Shown: piece by piece, positions 33,655-42,507 of the stretch | Layout: every line of letters begins with the position of its first letter | Position numbering within the stretch: position 1 is the stretch's first letter | Assembly: GCF_900111675.1 (NCBI RefSeq) | Contig: NZ_FOHO01000004.1 | Coordinates: 124,001 to 188,000, forward strand | Reading direction: 5' to 3' | Length of the DNA: 64,000 nucleotides | From: Paracoccus homiensis | GTDB taxonomy: Bacteria; Pseudomonadota; Alphaproteobacteria; Rhodobacterales; Rhodobacteraceae | Position numbers and translations under genes: made by a program | The notes under the pieces: model-generated | Databases searched by the model: none | Told to the model about the DNA's origin: nothing | Seen by the model: the letters and a program-made list of their open reading frames with translations, nothing else

Positions 33655-34407
33655 CTAGCGCAGCGCGGCGATCATCCCGTCCATCTGCCGCGCCAGCAGC
33701 CAGGCATCGCCCGCGACGGCCACGAATTCGACACCCTGATCGAAATAGCCCTGCGCAAGGTCATGCCCGTATCCCAGGATGCCCGCAGGCAGGCCCGCCG
33801 CATGGATCGCGGCGACGGCCTCGGCGATCTTGGCGCGGACCTCGGGCGCGGTGCCTTGCCCGGCAAACCCCATCGAGGCCGCAAGATCGCCCGGCCCGAT
33901 GAAGATCGCATCGACCCCCGGCACGGCGGCGATCTGCGCGATATTCGCGACGGCCTCGGGCGTTTCGACCTGCACGATCACCGTCAGCTCGTCGGCATAG
34001 CGTTGCAGATAATCGCCCTGTCGCCCGTAACCGTTCGCCCTGACCGTGGCCGAGATCCCCCGCATGCCGTGGGGGGGATAGCGGGTCCAGGCCACCGCAT
34101 CCGCGGCATCCTGCGCATCTTGGATCATCGGGAACATCAGGTTCCGCGCCCCGATATCCAGCAGGCGCTTGGTGATCACAGGCTCGGACTGGGGCGGACG
34201 CACGACCACCTCGGCCAGGCCGCCCCGCGCGGCGCGCAGCTGATCGGCGATCTGCGACAGGTCGGCGGGGGCGTGCTCCATGTCGACCAGCAGCCAGTCC
34301 GCGCCGGAATGGGCCGCGATCTCGACCACGGTGGGCGAACACAGCGACAGCCAGAAGCCCGGCAGGCGGCGGCGCGCGGCCAGCGCCTGCTTGAACGGAT
34401 TGGTCAT
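33655..34407 (-). CDS. HpcH/HpaI-family aldolase
   Basis: A 250-residue TIM-barrel class II aldolase. LLVDMEHAPADL (about 39-50) carries the catalytic His, and the metal ligands are Glu in QVETPEAVANI (about 146-156) and Asp in IFIGPGDLAAS (about 167-177). The family cleaves 4-hydroxy-2-keto acids such as 2-keto-3-deoxy sugar acids or 4-hydroxy-2-oxoheptanedioate to pyruvate (or oxaloacetate) and an aldehyde. It is the last gene of the 11-gene sugar-acid operon, overlapping the dehydrogenase gene by 4 bp. A retro-aldol branch parallel to the dehydratase/semialdehyde branch is inferred. Confidence 0.85.
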   Translation of the reverse strand: MTNPFKQALAARRRLPGFWLSLCSPTVVEIAAHSGADWLLVDMEHAPADLSQIADQLRAARGGLAEVVVRPPQSEPVITKRLLDIGARNLMFPMIQDAQDAADAVAWTRYPPHGMRGISATVRANGYGRQGDYLQRYADELTVIVQVETPEAVANIAQIAAVPGVDAIFIGPGDLAASMGFAGQGTAPEVRAKIAEAVAAIHAAGLPAGILGYGHDLAQGYFDQGVEFVAVAGDAWLLARQMDGMIAALR

Positions 34408-35375
34408 GCGGCCCCCTTGCGCGCCCCGCCCAGATCCACGGGCGAGATCAGCGGCTGCCCACCTAGGAACGCCAGCAGGTTGTCGACCGCCAGATGCGCC
34501 ATCGCGTCCCGCGTCTCGACCGTCCCCGAAGCATGATGCGGATAGTTGGTGACATTCGGCATCCGGGTCAGGCGCGGATCGGGGTTCGGCTCATCCTCGT
34601 AGACATCCAGCGCGGCGGCCCCCAGCCGCCCGTCGCCAAGCGTGGCGATCAGCGCGTGCTGATCGACGACGGTGCCGCGCGCGACATTCACGAACAGCCC
34701 CTGCGGCCCAAGCGCCTGAAGCACCTGTTCTGAAATCAGGCCGCGCGTGCCCTCGCCGCCCGCGACGATGGCGACAAGGTGGTCGCTGTCGCGGGCCAAT
34801 TGCACCAGATCGTCCTGCTGCGGCCAGCGCAGGTCCTTGCGGCTGCGGTTCCAGAAGGCGACGGACATGCCGAAGGCCTCGGCCCGTTCCGCGATGGCAT
34901 GGCCGATCGTGCCCATGCCGACGATGCCCAGCCGCGTGCCCGACACCTTGCGCTGCAGCGGAAAGGCCCCGTCGCGGCCCCATGCGCCGCTGCGGACATG
35001 CGCCTCGGCGGGGACCAGCCCGCGACGCGCGGCAAGGATCAGCATGATCGCCGTATCGGCCACGTCGTCGCGCAGCGCCTGCGAGGTGTTGGTCAGCGCG
35101 ATCCCGCGTTCCGCCAGCGCCCGCGTGTCGAACGCGTCGTATCCGGCGGACGAGCAGGTCACCAGTTCCAGATCCGGCATCGCCTGAAGCATGGCACGCG
35201 TCAGCGGCACATGCCCGTTCGTCACGAGGACGCGGCAGCCCGGCCCGTGATCGCGCAGGAACCCGTCGCGATCCTCGGTCAGGTCCCATCGCTGCAGGTC
35301 GTGATCGCGCGCCAGCCGCTCCATCGCGGCGGGGCGCAGGGTCGTCATCACCATCACCCTGGGTTTGCCGGTCAC
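34404..35375 (-). CDS. D-isomer-specific 2-hydroxyacid dehydrogenase
   Basis: A GTG at 35375 with AAGGGGG 5 bp upstream is preferred and gives 323 residues; an ATG at 35396 overlapping the preceding gene is the alternative. The NAD-binding motif GIVGMGTIGHAIAERAEAFGM is intact. The catalytic Arg, Glu and His appear in NVARGTVVD, DVYEDEPNPD and NYPHHASGTVETR. The family reduces 2-keto acids such as glyoxylate, hydroxypyruvate or keto-sugar acids with NAD(P)H. Operon position suggests reduction of an aldehyde-acid or keto acid from the aldolase step. Confidence 0.85.
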   Translation of the reverse strand: MTGKPRVMVMTTLRPAAMERLARDHDLQRWDLTEDRDGFLRDHGPGCRVLVTNGHVPLTRAMLQAMPDLELVTCSSAGYDAFDTRALAERGIALTNTSQALRDDVADTAIMLILAARRGLVPAEAHVRSGAWGRDGAFPLQRKVSGTRLGIVGMGTIGHAIAERAEAFGMSVAFWNRSRKDLRWPQQDDLVQLARDSDHLVAIVAGGEGTRGLISEQVLQALGPQGLFVNVARGTVVDQHALIATLGDGRLGAAALDVYEDEPNPDPRLTRMPNVTNYPHHASGTVETRDAMAHLAVDNLLAFLGGQPLISPVDLGGARKGAA

Positions 35376-35385
35376 CTCTGCCCCC

Positions 35386-36096
35386 TTACCTGCCATTGGC
35401 CTTGCGCCATTCGGCAAAGGCTGCCTGATGGCGGTCCTGCGTGCAAGGATACAGCCCGATGATCGCCTCGCCGTCCTTGACCCGGTCGATGACGAAATCC
35501 TCGTAGGCGGTCATCTCGACGGCCTCGTCCGCGATCTCGGCGGCCAGATCGGCGGGGATGACGATCACGCAATCGCCGTCGCCCACGATGATGTCGCCCG
35601 GAAAGACCGGCGCGTCGCCGCAGCCGATGGGCACGTCGATCTCGATCGCCTCGTGCAGGGTCAGGTTCGTCGGGCTGGAGGGCCGCTGGTGATAGACGGG
35701 CATGTCGATCCCCGCGATGGTCGCCGCATCGCGGAACCCGCCATCGGTGACCGCGCCCGCCGCGCCGCGCATCATCAGCCGCGTCAGCAGGATGTCGCCC
35801 GCCGTGGCCGCGCGCGCGTCCTTGCGGCTGTCCATGACCAGCACATGCCCCGGCGGGCATGTCTCGATCGCGACGCGCTGCGGGTGTTCGGGGTTGCGGA
35901 ACTCGGACAGCTGGTTGCGGTCCTCTCGGGCGGGCATGTAGCGCAGGGTGAAGGCCGGGCCGACCATGTTGCGGCCCTTGTGGCCGATGGGGTGGACCCC
36001 CTGGATCACCTGCTGGCGCAGGCCGCGCTTGTACAGCGCGGTGGCCAGCGTCGCGACCGAGACATCCATCAGCTTCTGGCGGATCGTTTCATCCAT
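35386..36096 (-). CDS. RraA-family protein (HMG/CHA aldolase-like)
   Basis: A 236-residue protein of the RraA/4-hydroxy-4-methyl-2-oxoglutarate aldolase fold. It has the substrate/metal-binding segment GDILLTRLMMRGAAGAVTDGGFRD (given here as positions about 98-121) and the later GDAPVFPGDIIVGDGDCVIVIP. Enzymatic members cleave branched 4-hydroxy-2-keto acids or decarboxylate oxaloacetate. In sugar-acid operons such proteins probably act on a keto-deoxy intermediate rather than inhibiting RNase E. It lies between the aldehyde dehydrogenase and 2-hydroxyacid dehydrogenase genes. Confidence 0.8.
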   Translation of the reverse strand: MDETIRQKLMDVSVATLATALYKRGLRQQVIQGVHPIGHKGRNMVGPAFTLRYMPAREDRNQLSEFRNPEHPQRVAIETCPPGHVLVMDSRKDARAATAGDILLTRLMMRGAAGAVTDGGFRDAATIAGIDMPVYHQRPSSPTNLTLHEAIEIDVPIGCGDAPVFPGDIIVGDGDCVIVIPADLAAEIADEAVEMTAYEDFVIDRVKDGEAIIGLYPCTQDRHQAAFAEWRKANGR

Positions 36097-36106
36097 GGGC
36101 AGTCCC

Positions 36107-37630
36107 TCAGCTCAGGTCGGCAGGCAGGATCGCCGCCGGGATATTCTGGAAACAGACCGGCCGCAGGAAGCGGCGGATCGACAGGGTGCCGACGCTGGTC
36201 GCGCCGAAATTCGTGCTGGCGGGGTAAGGGCCGCCATGGACCATCGTGTCCGACACCTCGACCCCGGTCGGAAAGCCGTTGGCCAGCACGCGCCCGGCCT
36301 TGCGTTCCAGGACCGGCAGCAGGCGGCGGCCCAGATCGGCATCGGCGTCGTCCAGGTGCAGCGTCGCGGTCAGCTGCCCGTCGAAGCTGCGGGCCACCTG
36401 CAGCATCTGGTCGGCATCGCGGACCGTCACGATCACGCCTAGCGGGCCGAACACCTCTTCGGACAGGGCGTGGTTGCCCATCCAATCCTCGGCGGTGACG
36501 CGGAACAGGTTGGGACGCGCCTGGCGCCCCTCGCAGGTCGAGGTGACAAGATCGCGGATGCCCGCCTGCCCCGCCACGCGGCCCGCGCCATCGCGATAGG
36601 CATCGGCGATGCCGTCGGTCAGCATCACCTGCGCGCCCGATTGCGACAGCGCCTGCGCGGCCGAATGCGCGAAGGCATCGGCATCCGCGCCCTCGATCAC
36701 CACGGCGATGCCGGGATTGGTGCAGAACTGCCCCGCGCCCATCGTCAGGCTGGCGGCCCAGCCCGCGCCCAGATCGGCCCCGCGTGCGGCCAGTGCTGTG
36801 GGCAGCAGGAACATCGGGTTCACGCTGCCCAGCTCGCCGAAGAACGGGATCGGCTCGGGGCGCTGCGCGCACAGGTCGAACAGCGCGCGCCCCCCGGCCA
36901 GCGATCCGGTAAAGCCCACCGCCTTGATCAGCGGATGCTGGACCAGTGCCTGCCCCACGTCGCGCTTGCCCCCCTGGACAAGGCTGAAGATGCCCGCGGG
37001 CATGCCGGTGTCGCGGATGGCCTCGGCGACGGCGTCGGCCACGATCTCGGCGGTGCCGGGATGGGCGCCGTGGCCCTTGACCACGACCGGACAGCCCGCG
37101 GCCAGCGCCGCCGCCGTGTCCCCGCCCGCCGTCGAGAAGGCCAGCGGAAAGTTCGAGGCCCCGAAGACCGCGACCGGCCCGATGGGACGCTGGATCATCC
37201 GCAGATCGGGGCGCGGCAGGGGCTGACGTTCCGGCAGCGCCGCGTCATGGCGCCGGTCGAGATAGTCGCCCTTCAGGATGTGATCCGCGAACAGGCGCAG
37301 CTGCCCCGTGGTGCGGCCGCGTTCGCCCTGAAGCCGCGCCTCGGGCAGGCCGGTTTCCTGCGTGCCGATCAGCGTGATCGCATCGGCCCGCGCCTCGATC
37401 CGGTCGGCGATGGCGTTCAGCAGCCGCGCCCGATCCTCACGAGAGGTCGCGGCGAACGCGTCGAAGGCATCCTCGGCGGCGCGGCAGGCGCGATCCACCA
37501 GATCGGGCGTGCCGACCGCGAAGGAATGTGCCGGCCCATGCGCGGGCGAGGACTGGAACTGCTGGTCGCCGTCGATCCGTTCGCCCGCGATCAGGTGCTT
37601 GCCATGGGGGGTGAAGGTCTGGTCTTTCAT
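36107..37630 (-). CDS. Aldehyde dehydrogenase, alpha-ketoglutarate semialdehyde dehydrogenase type
   Basis: A 507-residue ALDH with catalytic Cys303 in GAGQFCTNPG, general base Glu266 in FFGELGSVNP, Asn160 in GASNFPLAFS and the coenzyme segment VGFTGSLAGGRAL. The FGELGSVNP and GQFCTNPG variants are typical of the NADP-preferring alpha-ketoglutarate semialdehyde/2,5-dioxovalerate group. It would oxidise alpha-ketoglutarate semialdehyde, made by KdgD and probably by the DapA-family enzyme in this operon, to 2-oxoglutarate. This is the step linking the region to the TCA cycle. Confidence 0.88.
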   Translation of the reverse strand: MKDQTFTPHGKHLIAGERIDGDQQFQSSPAHGPAHSFAVGTPDLVDRACRAAEDAFDAFAATSREDRARLLNAIADRIEARADAITLIGTQETGLPEARLQGERGRTTGQLRLFADHILKGDYLDRRHDAALPERQPLPRPDLRMIQRPIGPVAVFGASNFPLAFSTAGGDTAAALAAGCPVVVKGHGAHPGTAEIVADAVAEAIRDTGMPAGIFSLVQGGKRDVGQALVQHPLIKAVGFTGSLAGGRALFDLCAQRPEPIPFFGELGSVNPMFLLPTALAARGADLGAGWAASLTMGAGQFCTNPGIAVVIEGADADAFAHSAAQALSQSGAQVMLTDGIADAYRDGAGRVAGQAGIRDLVTSTCEGRQARPNLFRVTAEDWMGNHALSEEVFGPLGVIVTVRDADQMLQVARSFDGQLTATLHLDDADADLGRRLLPVLERKAGRVLANGFPTGVEVSDTMVHGGPYPASTNFGATSVGTLSIRRFLRPVCFQNIPAAILPADLS

Positions 37631-37651
37631 CGCTGTGATCCTTTCGCCGGC

Positions 37652-38389
37652 TCAGCCGCGCCCGATGAAGGGCATGGTCGTGGCCATGACGGTCATGAAC
37701 TGGACATTGGCCTGCGGGGGCATGCGCATCATGTGCAGGACCGAAGACGCGACCTGCGCCACGTCCATCATCGGTTCGGGGCGGATCGCTCCGTCGGCCT
37801 GGGGGACGCCCTCGGTCTGGTGCTGCGACATCTCGGTCAGGGCATTGCCGATGTCGATCTGGCCGCAGGCGATGCCGAAGGCCCGCCCGTCCAGCGACAG
37901 GCTGCGGGTCATGCCCGTGACGGCGTGCTTGGACGCGGTATAGGCGATCGACCCCGGACGCGGCACATGCGCCGAGATCGAGCCGTTGTTGACGATCCGC
38001 CCGCCCTGCGGGTCCTGCGCCCGCATGTGGCGGAACGCGGCGCGCGCGCACAGGAACATCCCGGTGACGTTCGTGTCGATGACGCGGCGCCAATCCTCCA
38101 GCGCGATTTCGTCGATGCCGACGGATTTCAGCCCCACGCCCGCATTGTTGAACAGACCGTCGATCCGGCCCCATTCGCGGGCGGCGCGGTCGAAGGCGGC
38201 GTCGACCTGCCCCTCGTCCGTGACGTCGCAGGGCAGGATCAGCGCGCCCGCATGGCCGGCGGCGGCTTCGGTCAGCGCATCCTCGCGCCGACCGATCAGG
38301 CCCACGCGCCAGCCGTCATCGAGGAACGCCCGCGCGGTCGCGCGCCCGATGCCGGCGGATGCGCCGGTGACGATGATCGTCCCGCTCAT
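37652..38389 (-). CDS. Short-chain dehydrogenase/reductase
   Basis: A classical SDR of 245 residues starting at 38389, overlapping the DapA-family gene by 4 bp. It shows TGASAGIGRATA (cofactor glycines, about 8-19), NNAGVG (about 87-92), catalytic Ser in NNGSISAHVP and the YTASK catalytic Tyr-Lys. It probably oxidises a sugar or aldonolactone precursor, or reduces a keto intermediate, with NAD(P). Operon membership suggests the first oxidation of an aldose or interconversion of sugar acids. The substrate is not determinable. Confidence 0.85.
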   Translation of the reverse strand: MSGTIIVTGASAGIGRATARAFLDDGWRVGLIGRREDALTEAAAGHAGALILPCDVTDEGQVDAAFDRAAREWGRIDGLFNNAGVGLKSVGIDEIALEDWRRVIDTNVTGMFLCARAAFRHMRAQDPQGGRIVNNGSISAHVPRPGSIAYTASKHAVTGMTRSLSLDGRAFGIACGQIDIGNALTEMSQHQTEGVPQADGAIRPEPMMDVAQVASSVLHMMRMPPQANVQFMTVMATTMPFIGRG

Positions 38390-39315
38390 GCCAGGCCCGC
38401 CTTGCGCAGGAAGGCCATCATCCGCGCCGACTGATCGTCGGTCAGCGGCCAGGCCGAGGGCGGGCGCGTCGGGCCGCAATCCATGCCCGTCGCCTGCAGC
38501 GCCGCCTTGACGCCGGTCACGTTGGTGCCGTTCAGCTCTTCGGCACGGATATCCTCGAAGGCGCGCATCTCGGCGATCAGGGCGTTGGCGCGGGGATAGT
38601 CGCCCGCCTCCAGCGCGGCATGGATCGCCATCGAGCGTTCCGGCCAGATGTTGATCAGCCCCGAGGTGAAGCCCCGCGCCCCCACGGCATAGAGCGCGGG
38701 CGCCCAGACCTCGGCCAGGCCGCCGACCCAGACGATGGCGGGGTCGCAGGCGGCCTTGGCCTCGGCCAGCTTCAGCGGGTTGGGGGTCGCCCATTTGACG
38801 CCGCGCACGCCCGGCAGCGCGCACAGATCCGCGATGGCCGCCGTTCCGATGGCGTCGTTGCGCAGATACAGCATCATCGGCAGCCCGCCGCTGGCATCGC
38901 TGATGGCGCGGATGTAATCGACCGTGCCGCGCGGGCTGACGAAGGGATCGGGCGGCTGGTGGATCATCAGCGCCGCCGCCCCCGCATCCGCGGATGCCCG
39001 CGCAAGGCGGCAGGCATCGCGCGGGCCCCGCCCGACGCCCGCCAGCAGCGGCGCGCGGGGACCGACCATGGCCGCGACCTCGCGCGCCATGGTGCAGGCC
39101 TCGTCCGTGGTCAGGGCATAGAATTCGCCGGTATTGCCGTTCACCACCGGGATGTGCATCCCCGCACCAAGCGCGCGGTCGATGATGGGCTGCAGGCGGT
39201 CGGGCGCGATCTCGCCCGCGTCGTCATAGGGCGTGACGAGAATGCCCGAGATGCCGGTCAATGCGGCGTCCAGATCGTGTCGTCCCTTGGCGGACTGGTC
39301 CATGTGTCTATCCAT
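38386..39315 (-). CDS. DapA/NAL-superfamily dehydratase or aldolase
   Basis: A 309-residue class I lyase with GNTGEFYAL (about 60-68), Tyr150 in MMLYLRNDAI and the Schiff-base Lys174 in RGVKWATPNP. The overall pattern is like 2-keto-3-deoxy-pentonate dehydratases and aldolases rather than genuine DapA. Next to an IlvD/Edd dehydratase and a semialdehyde dehydrogenase, it most likely forms the middle step of a Weimberg-type route (keto-deoxy-pentonate to alpha-ketoglutarate semialdehyde). The start is directly adjacent to the preceding stop codon; an ATG four codons later is an alternative. Confidence 0.84.
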   Translation of the reverse strand: MDRHMDQSAKGRHDLDAALTGISGILVTPYDDAGEIAPDRLQPIIDRALGAGMHIPVVNGNTGEFYALTTDEACTMAREVAAMVGPRAPLLAGVGRGPRDACRLARASADAGAAALMIHQPPDPFVSPRGTVDYIRAISDASGGLPMMLYLRNDAIGTAAIADLCALPGVRGVKWATPNPLKLAEAKAACDPAIVWVGGLAEVWAPALYAVGARGFTSGLINIWPERSMAIHAALEAGDYPRANALIAEMRAFEDIRAEELNGTNVTGVKAALQATGMDCGPTRPPSAWPLTDDQSARMMAFLRKAGLA

Positions 39316-41055
39316 TCAGAAGATGTCGGGTTCGCCCGCGACGCGGCCGAAATCGGTTTGCAGGAAATCGAAGTCGCAGCCCTGGTCGGCCTGCGTCACG
39401 TGACGTTCGAACATCCAGCCCCAGCCACGCTCGAACCGCGGCTGCGGCGGGGTCCAGGCGGCCTTGCGGGCGGCCAGTTCGTCGTCGGGGACCAGCATGT
39501 CCAGCCGCCGCGCGTTCAGGTCCATGCGGATGATGTCGCCCGTGCGCAGCAGCGCCAGCGGACCGCCGACAAAGCTTTCGGGCGCGACATGCAGCACGCA
39601 GGCCCCGTAGGACGTGCCCGACATCCGCGCGTCCGAGATGCGCAGCATGTCGCGATGCCCCTGCCGGATCAGCGCCTTGGGGATGGGCAGCATCCCCCAT
39701 TCGGGAAAGCCCGGCCCCCCCTGCGGCCCCGCGTTGCGCAGCACCATCACCGTGTCGGGCGTGATCTGCAGATCCTCGTCGTCGACGGCCTTCTTCATGT
39801 CGGGATAGCTGTCGAAGACCAGCGCCGGTCCTTCGTGCAGGTGGTATTTCGGATCGCAGGCGGCGGGCTTAATGATCGCGCCGTCGGGGCACAGGTTGCC
39901 ACGCAGCACCGCCAGAGATCCCTCGCGATAGACCGGGTTCGACAGCGGGCGGATCACGTCGTCGTCGAAGACCTCGGCCCCTTGCAGGTTCTGCGCAAGG
40001 CTGCGGCCCGTGACGGTCAGGGCGCTGCCGTCCAGCCGGTCCTCGATCTGTTTCATCAGCGCGCGCAGGCCGCCCGCCTGAAAGAAATCCTCCATCAGGT
40101 AGTCCTTGCCCGAGGGGCGGACATTCGCGATCAGCGGCGTGTCGCGGCCAAGCGCGTCCAGATCGTCCAGCGACAGGGCGACGCCCGCGCGACGCGCCAT
40201 CGCGATCAGGTGGACGACCGCGTTCGTCGAACAGCCCGTCGCCATCGCCACGATCGCCGCGTTGCGGACCGAAGCCGGGGTGATGATGCGGTCCGGGGTC
40301 AGATCCTCCCAGACCATGCCGACGATGCGGCGGCCGCATTCCGCGCCCATGCGCTGATGCCCCGAATCCACCGCCGGGATCGAGGACGCGCCCGGCAGGG
40401 TCAGTCCCATCGCATCCGTGATCGCGGTCATCGTGCTGGCCGTGCCCATCGTCATGCAGGTGCCCGCCGACCGCGCGATGCCGCCCTGCACGCCCAGCCA
40501 TTCGTCGTCGGTGATGTTCCCCGCGCGGCGCTCGTCCCAGTATTTCCACGCATCTGACCCCGACCCCAGGGTCCGCCCCGCGAAATGCCCCCGCAGCATC
40601 GGCCCGGCGGGCAGATAGATCATCGGAACGCCCGCGCTGATCGCGCCCATGACCAGCCCCGGCGTGGTCTTGTCGCAGCCCCCCATCAGCACCACGCCGT
40701 CCAGCGGGTGGCTGCGGATCATCTCCTCGGTCTCCATCGCCAGCATGTTGCGATACAGCATCGAGGTCGGCTTGGTGAAGCTTTCGTCCACCGACAACGC
40801 GGGCAGTTCCACAGGAAAGCCGCCCGCCTGCAGCACGCCGCGCCGCACGTCCTGCGCGCGTTCGCGGAAATGGGCGTGACAGCTGTTCAGCTCGGACCAG
40901 GTGTTCAGGATGCCGATGACGGGCTTGTCGCGGAAATCCTCCTCGCCATAGCCCAGCTGCATCAGGCGCGACCGGTGGCCGAAGCTGCGCAGGTCGTCCG
41001 GCGCGAACCAGCGGGCCGAGCGCAGCTGGGAGGGGGTCTTCACGGGATCGGTCAA
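39316..41055 (-). CDS. IlvD/Edd-family dehydratase (sugar-acid dehydratase)
   Basis: About 579 residues. A TTG at 41055 with AAGGAAAG 5 bp upstream is preferred; a GTG at 41094 overlapping the previous stop is an alternative. After a few residues comes the RSARWFAPDDLRSFGHRSR start typical of the L-arabonate/D-xylonate/D-galactonate branch of IlvD/Edd. The three Fe-S cysteines are visible in MGGCDKTTPG, AGTCMTMGT and ATGCSTNAVVH. The enzyme dehydrates aldonates to 2-keto-3-deoxy acids. A pentonate or related sugar acid is the likely substrate, given the operon partners. Confidence 0.88.
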   Translation of the reverse strand: MTDPVKTPSQLRSARWFAPDDLRSFGHRSRLMQLGYGEEDFRDKPVIGILNTWSELNSCHAHFRERAQDVRRGVLQAGGFPVELPALSVDESFTKPTSMLYRNMLAMETEEMIRSHPLDGVVLMGGCDKTTPGLVMGAISAGVPMIYLPAGPMLRGHFAGRTLGSGSDAWKYWDERRAGNITDDEWLGVQGGIARSAGTCMTMGTASTMTAITDAMGLTLPGASSIPAVDSGHQRMGAECGRRIVGMVWEDLTPDRIITPASVRNAAIVAMATGCSTNAVVHLIAMARRAGVALSLDDLDALGRDTPLIANVRPSGKDYLMEDFFQAGGLRALMKQIEDRLDGSALTVTGRSLAQNLQGAEVFDDDVIRPLSNPVYREGSLAVLRGNLCPDGAIIKPAACDPKYHLHEGPALVFDSYPDMKKAVDDEDLQITPDTVMVLRNAGPQGGPGFPEWGMLPIPKALIRQGHRDMLRISDARMSGTSYGACVLHVAPESFVGGPLALLRTGDIIRMDLNARRLDMLVPDDELAARKAAWTPPQPRFERGWGWMFERHVTQADQGCDFDFLQTDFGRVAGEPDIF

Positions 41056-41090
41056 ATCGTCTTTCCTTCCTGTCGTGGTCGCGCGCCGGA

Positions 41091-42503
41091 TCACAGCACC
41101 TTGCCGGGATTCATCAGCCCGTCGGGGTCCAGCGCGGATTTGATGCGTTCCATCACGGCCAGCGCGACGGGGTCCTTGTAGCGGCGCAGCTCGGCCCGCT
41201 TGACCAGCCCGATGCCGTGTTCGGCCGAGATGCTGCCGCCCATATCCGCCACGATGTCATGCACGATGCGGTTGAAGGCGGGGTACTCGGCAAGGAAATC
41301 CGCATCCTTCATCGCCTTTGGCCGCGACAGGTTGAAATGCAGGTTCCCGTCGCCGAAATGCCCGAAGGGGCAGACGCGCAGATCGGGCATATGCGCGTGG
41401 CAGGCCGCCGTGGCGCGGGTCAGGAAATCGGCCACGCGCGACACCGGGACCGACACGTCATGCTTGATCGAGGCCCCTTCGGGCTTCTGCGCCTCGGACA
41501 GGGATTCGCGCAGGCGCCACAGCCCGTCGCGCTGCGCTTCCGAGGCGCCGATGACGGCGTCGCGGATCTCGTCGGCCTCGAATGCGGCGGCCAGCAGCCC
41601 CTCCAGCCGCTGGTCCGGATCGGACTGCGCATCGGCCGAGGTCAGCTCGATCAGGGCATAGGCCGGATGGGGTTCGGTCATCGGATCGGTGCAGCCCGGC
41701 CCGTGATCCAGCGCCATCTGCAGGGCGAGGCGGTCGACATATTCGAAGGTCGACAGCGCATCCGCGCATTGCCCGCGCAGCCGGTCATACAGCGTCAACG
41801 CCTGTTCCGGCCCCTTCACCCCGACCATCGCGGTCGCGCGGGTGACGGGGCGCGGGAACAGCTTCAGCACGGCGGCGGTGATGATCCCCAGCGTGCCTTC
41901 GGACCCCACGAACAGGTGCTTCAGGTCATAGCCGGTGTTGTTCTTGCGCAGCCCGTTCAGGTCCGACAGTACCTGCCCGTCGGGCAGCACCACCTCCAAC
42001 CCCAGGACCATCTCGCGCATGTTGCCATAGCGCAGGACCGCCGTGCCGCCCGCATTCGTGGCAAGGTTGCCGCCGATCTGGCACGACCCCTCGGAGGCCA
42101 GCGACATCGGGAACAGCCGGTCCGCCTGCGCCGCCGCTTCCTGCACCACCTGCAGGATGCAGCCCGCCTCGACCGTCATGGTGCTGTTCAGCGCATCGAC
42201 GGATCGGATGCGGTTCAGCCGGTCGGTCGCAAGGATCACGCCGCCCTGCGGAACGCCACCGCCGACCAGCCCGCTATTGCCGCCCTGCGGGGTGATGGCT
42301 GCGCCCGCCGCGCGACAGATGCGGACGCATTCGGCGACCTCGGCGGTGCTGCCGGGGCGGATCAGGGCCAGCGCCTCGCCACGATACAGGCCGCGATCCT
42401 CGGCCAGGCGCCCGCCCATCTGGGCGGGGTCGGTGGTGACATGTTGCGCGCCGATCGCCTGTTCCAGTCGCGCGGTCAGCAGATCGGGTCGGGCGGTCAG
42501 CAT
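41091..42503 (-). CDS. FAD-binding oxidoreductase, D-2-hydroxyacid dehydrogenase family
   Basis: A 470-residue GlcD/D2HGDH-type flavoprotein. It has an N-terminal PCMH FAD-binding fold (ITPQGGNSGLVGGGVPQGG, about 70-88; SEGSCQIGGNLATNAGG, about 137-153), and a C-terminal FAD-oxidase domain with the metal/substrate histidines in PFGHFGDGNLHFN and SAEHGIGLVKR. Such enzymes oxidise D-2-hydroxy acids (glycolate, D-lactate, D-2-hydroxyglutarate) and pass electrons to a quinone or ETF. In this operon a short hydroxy acid formed by the aldolase branch is a reasonable substrate. Confidence 0.85.
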   Translation of the reverse strand: MLTARPDLLTARLEQAIGAQHVTTDPAQMGGRLAEDRGLYRGEALALIRPGSTAEVAECVRICRAAGAAITPQGGNSGLVGGGVPQGGVILATDRLNRIRSVDALNSTMTVEAGCILQVVQEAAAQADRLFPMSLASEGSCQIGGNLATNAGGTAVLRYGNMREMVLGLEVVLPDGQVLSDLNGLRKNNTGYDLKHLFVGSEGTLGIITAAVLKLFPRPVTRATAMVGVKGPEQALTLYDRLRGQCADALSTFEYVDRLALQMALDHGPGCTDPMTEPHPAYALIELTSADAQSDPDQRLEGLLAAAFEADEIRDAVIGASEAQRDGLWRLRESLSEAQKPEGASIKHDVSVPVSRVADFLTRATAACHAHMPDLRVCPFGHFGDGNLHFNLSRPKAMKDADFLAEYPAFNRIVHDIVADMGGSISAEHGIGLVKRAELRRYKDPVALAVMERIKSALDPDGLMNPGKVL

Positions 42504-42507
42504 CGGA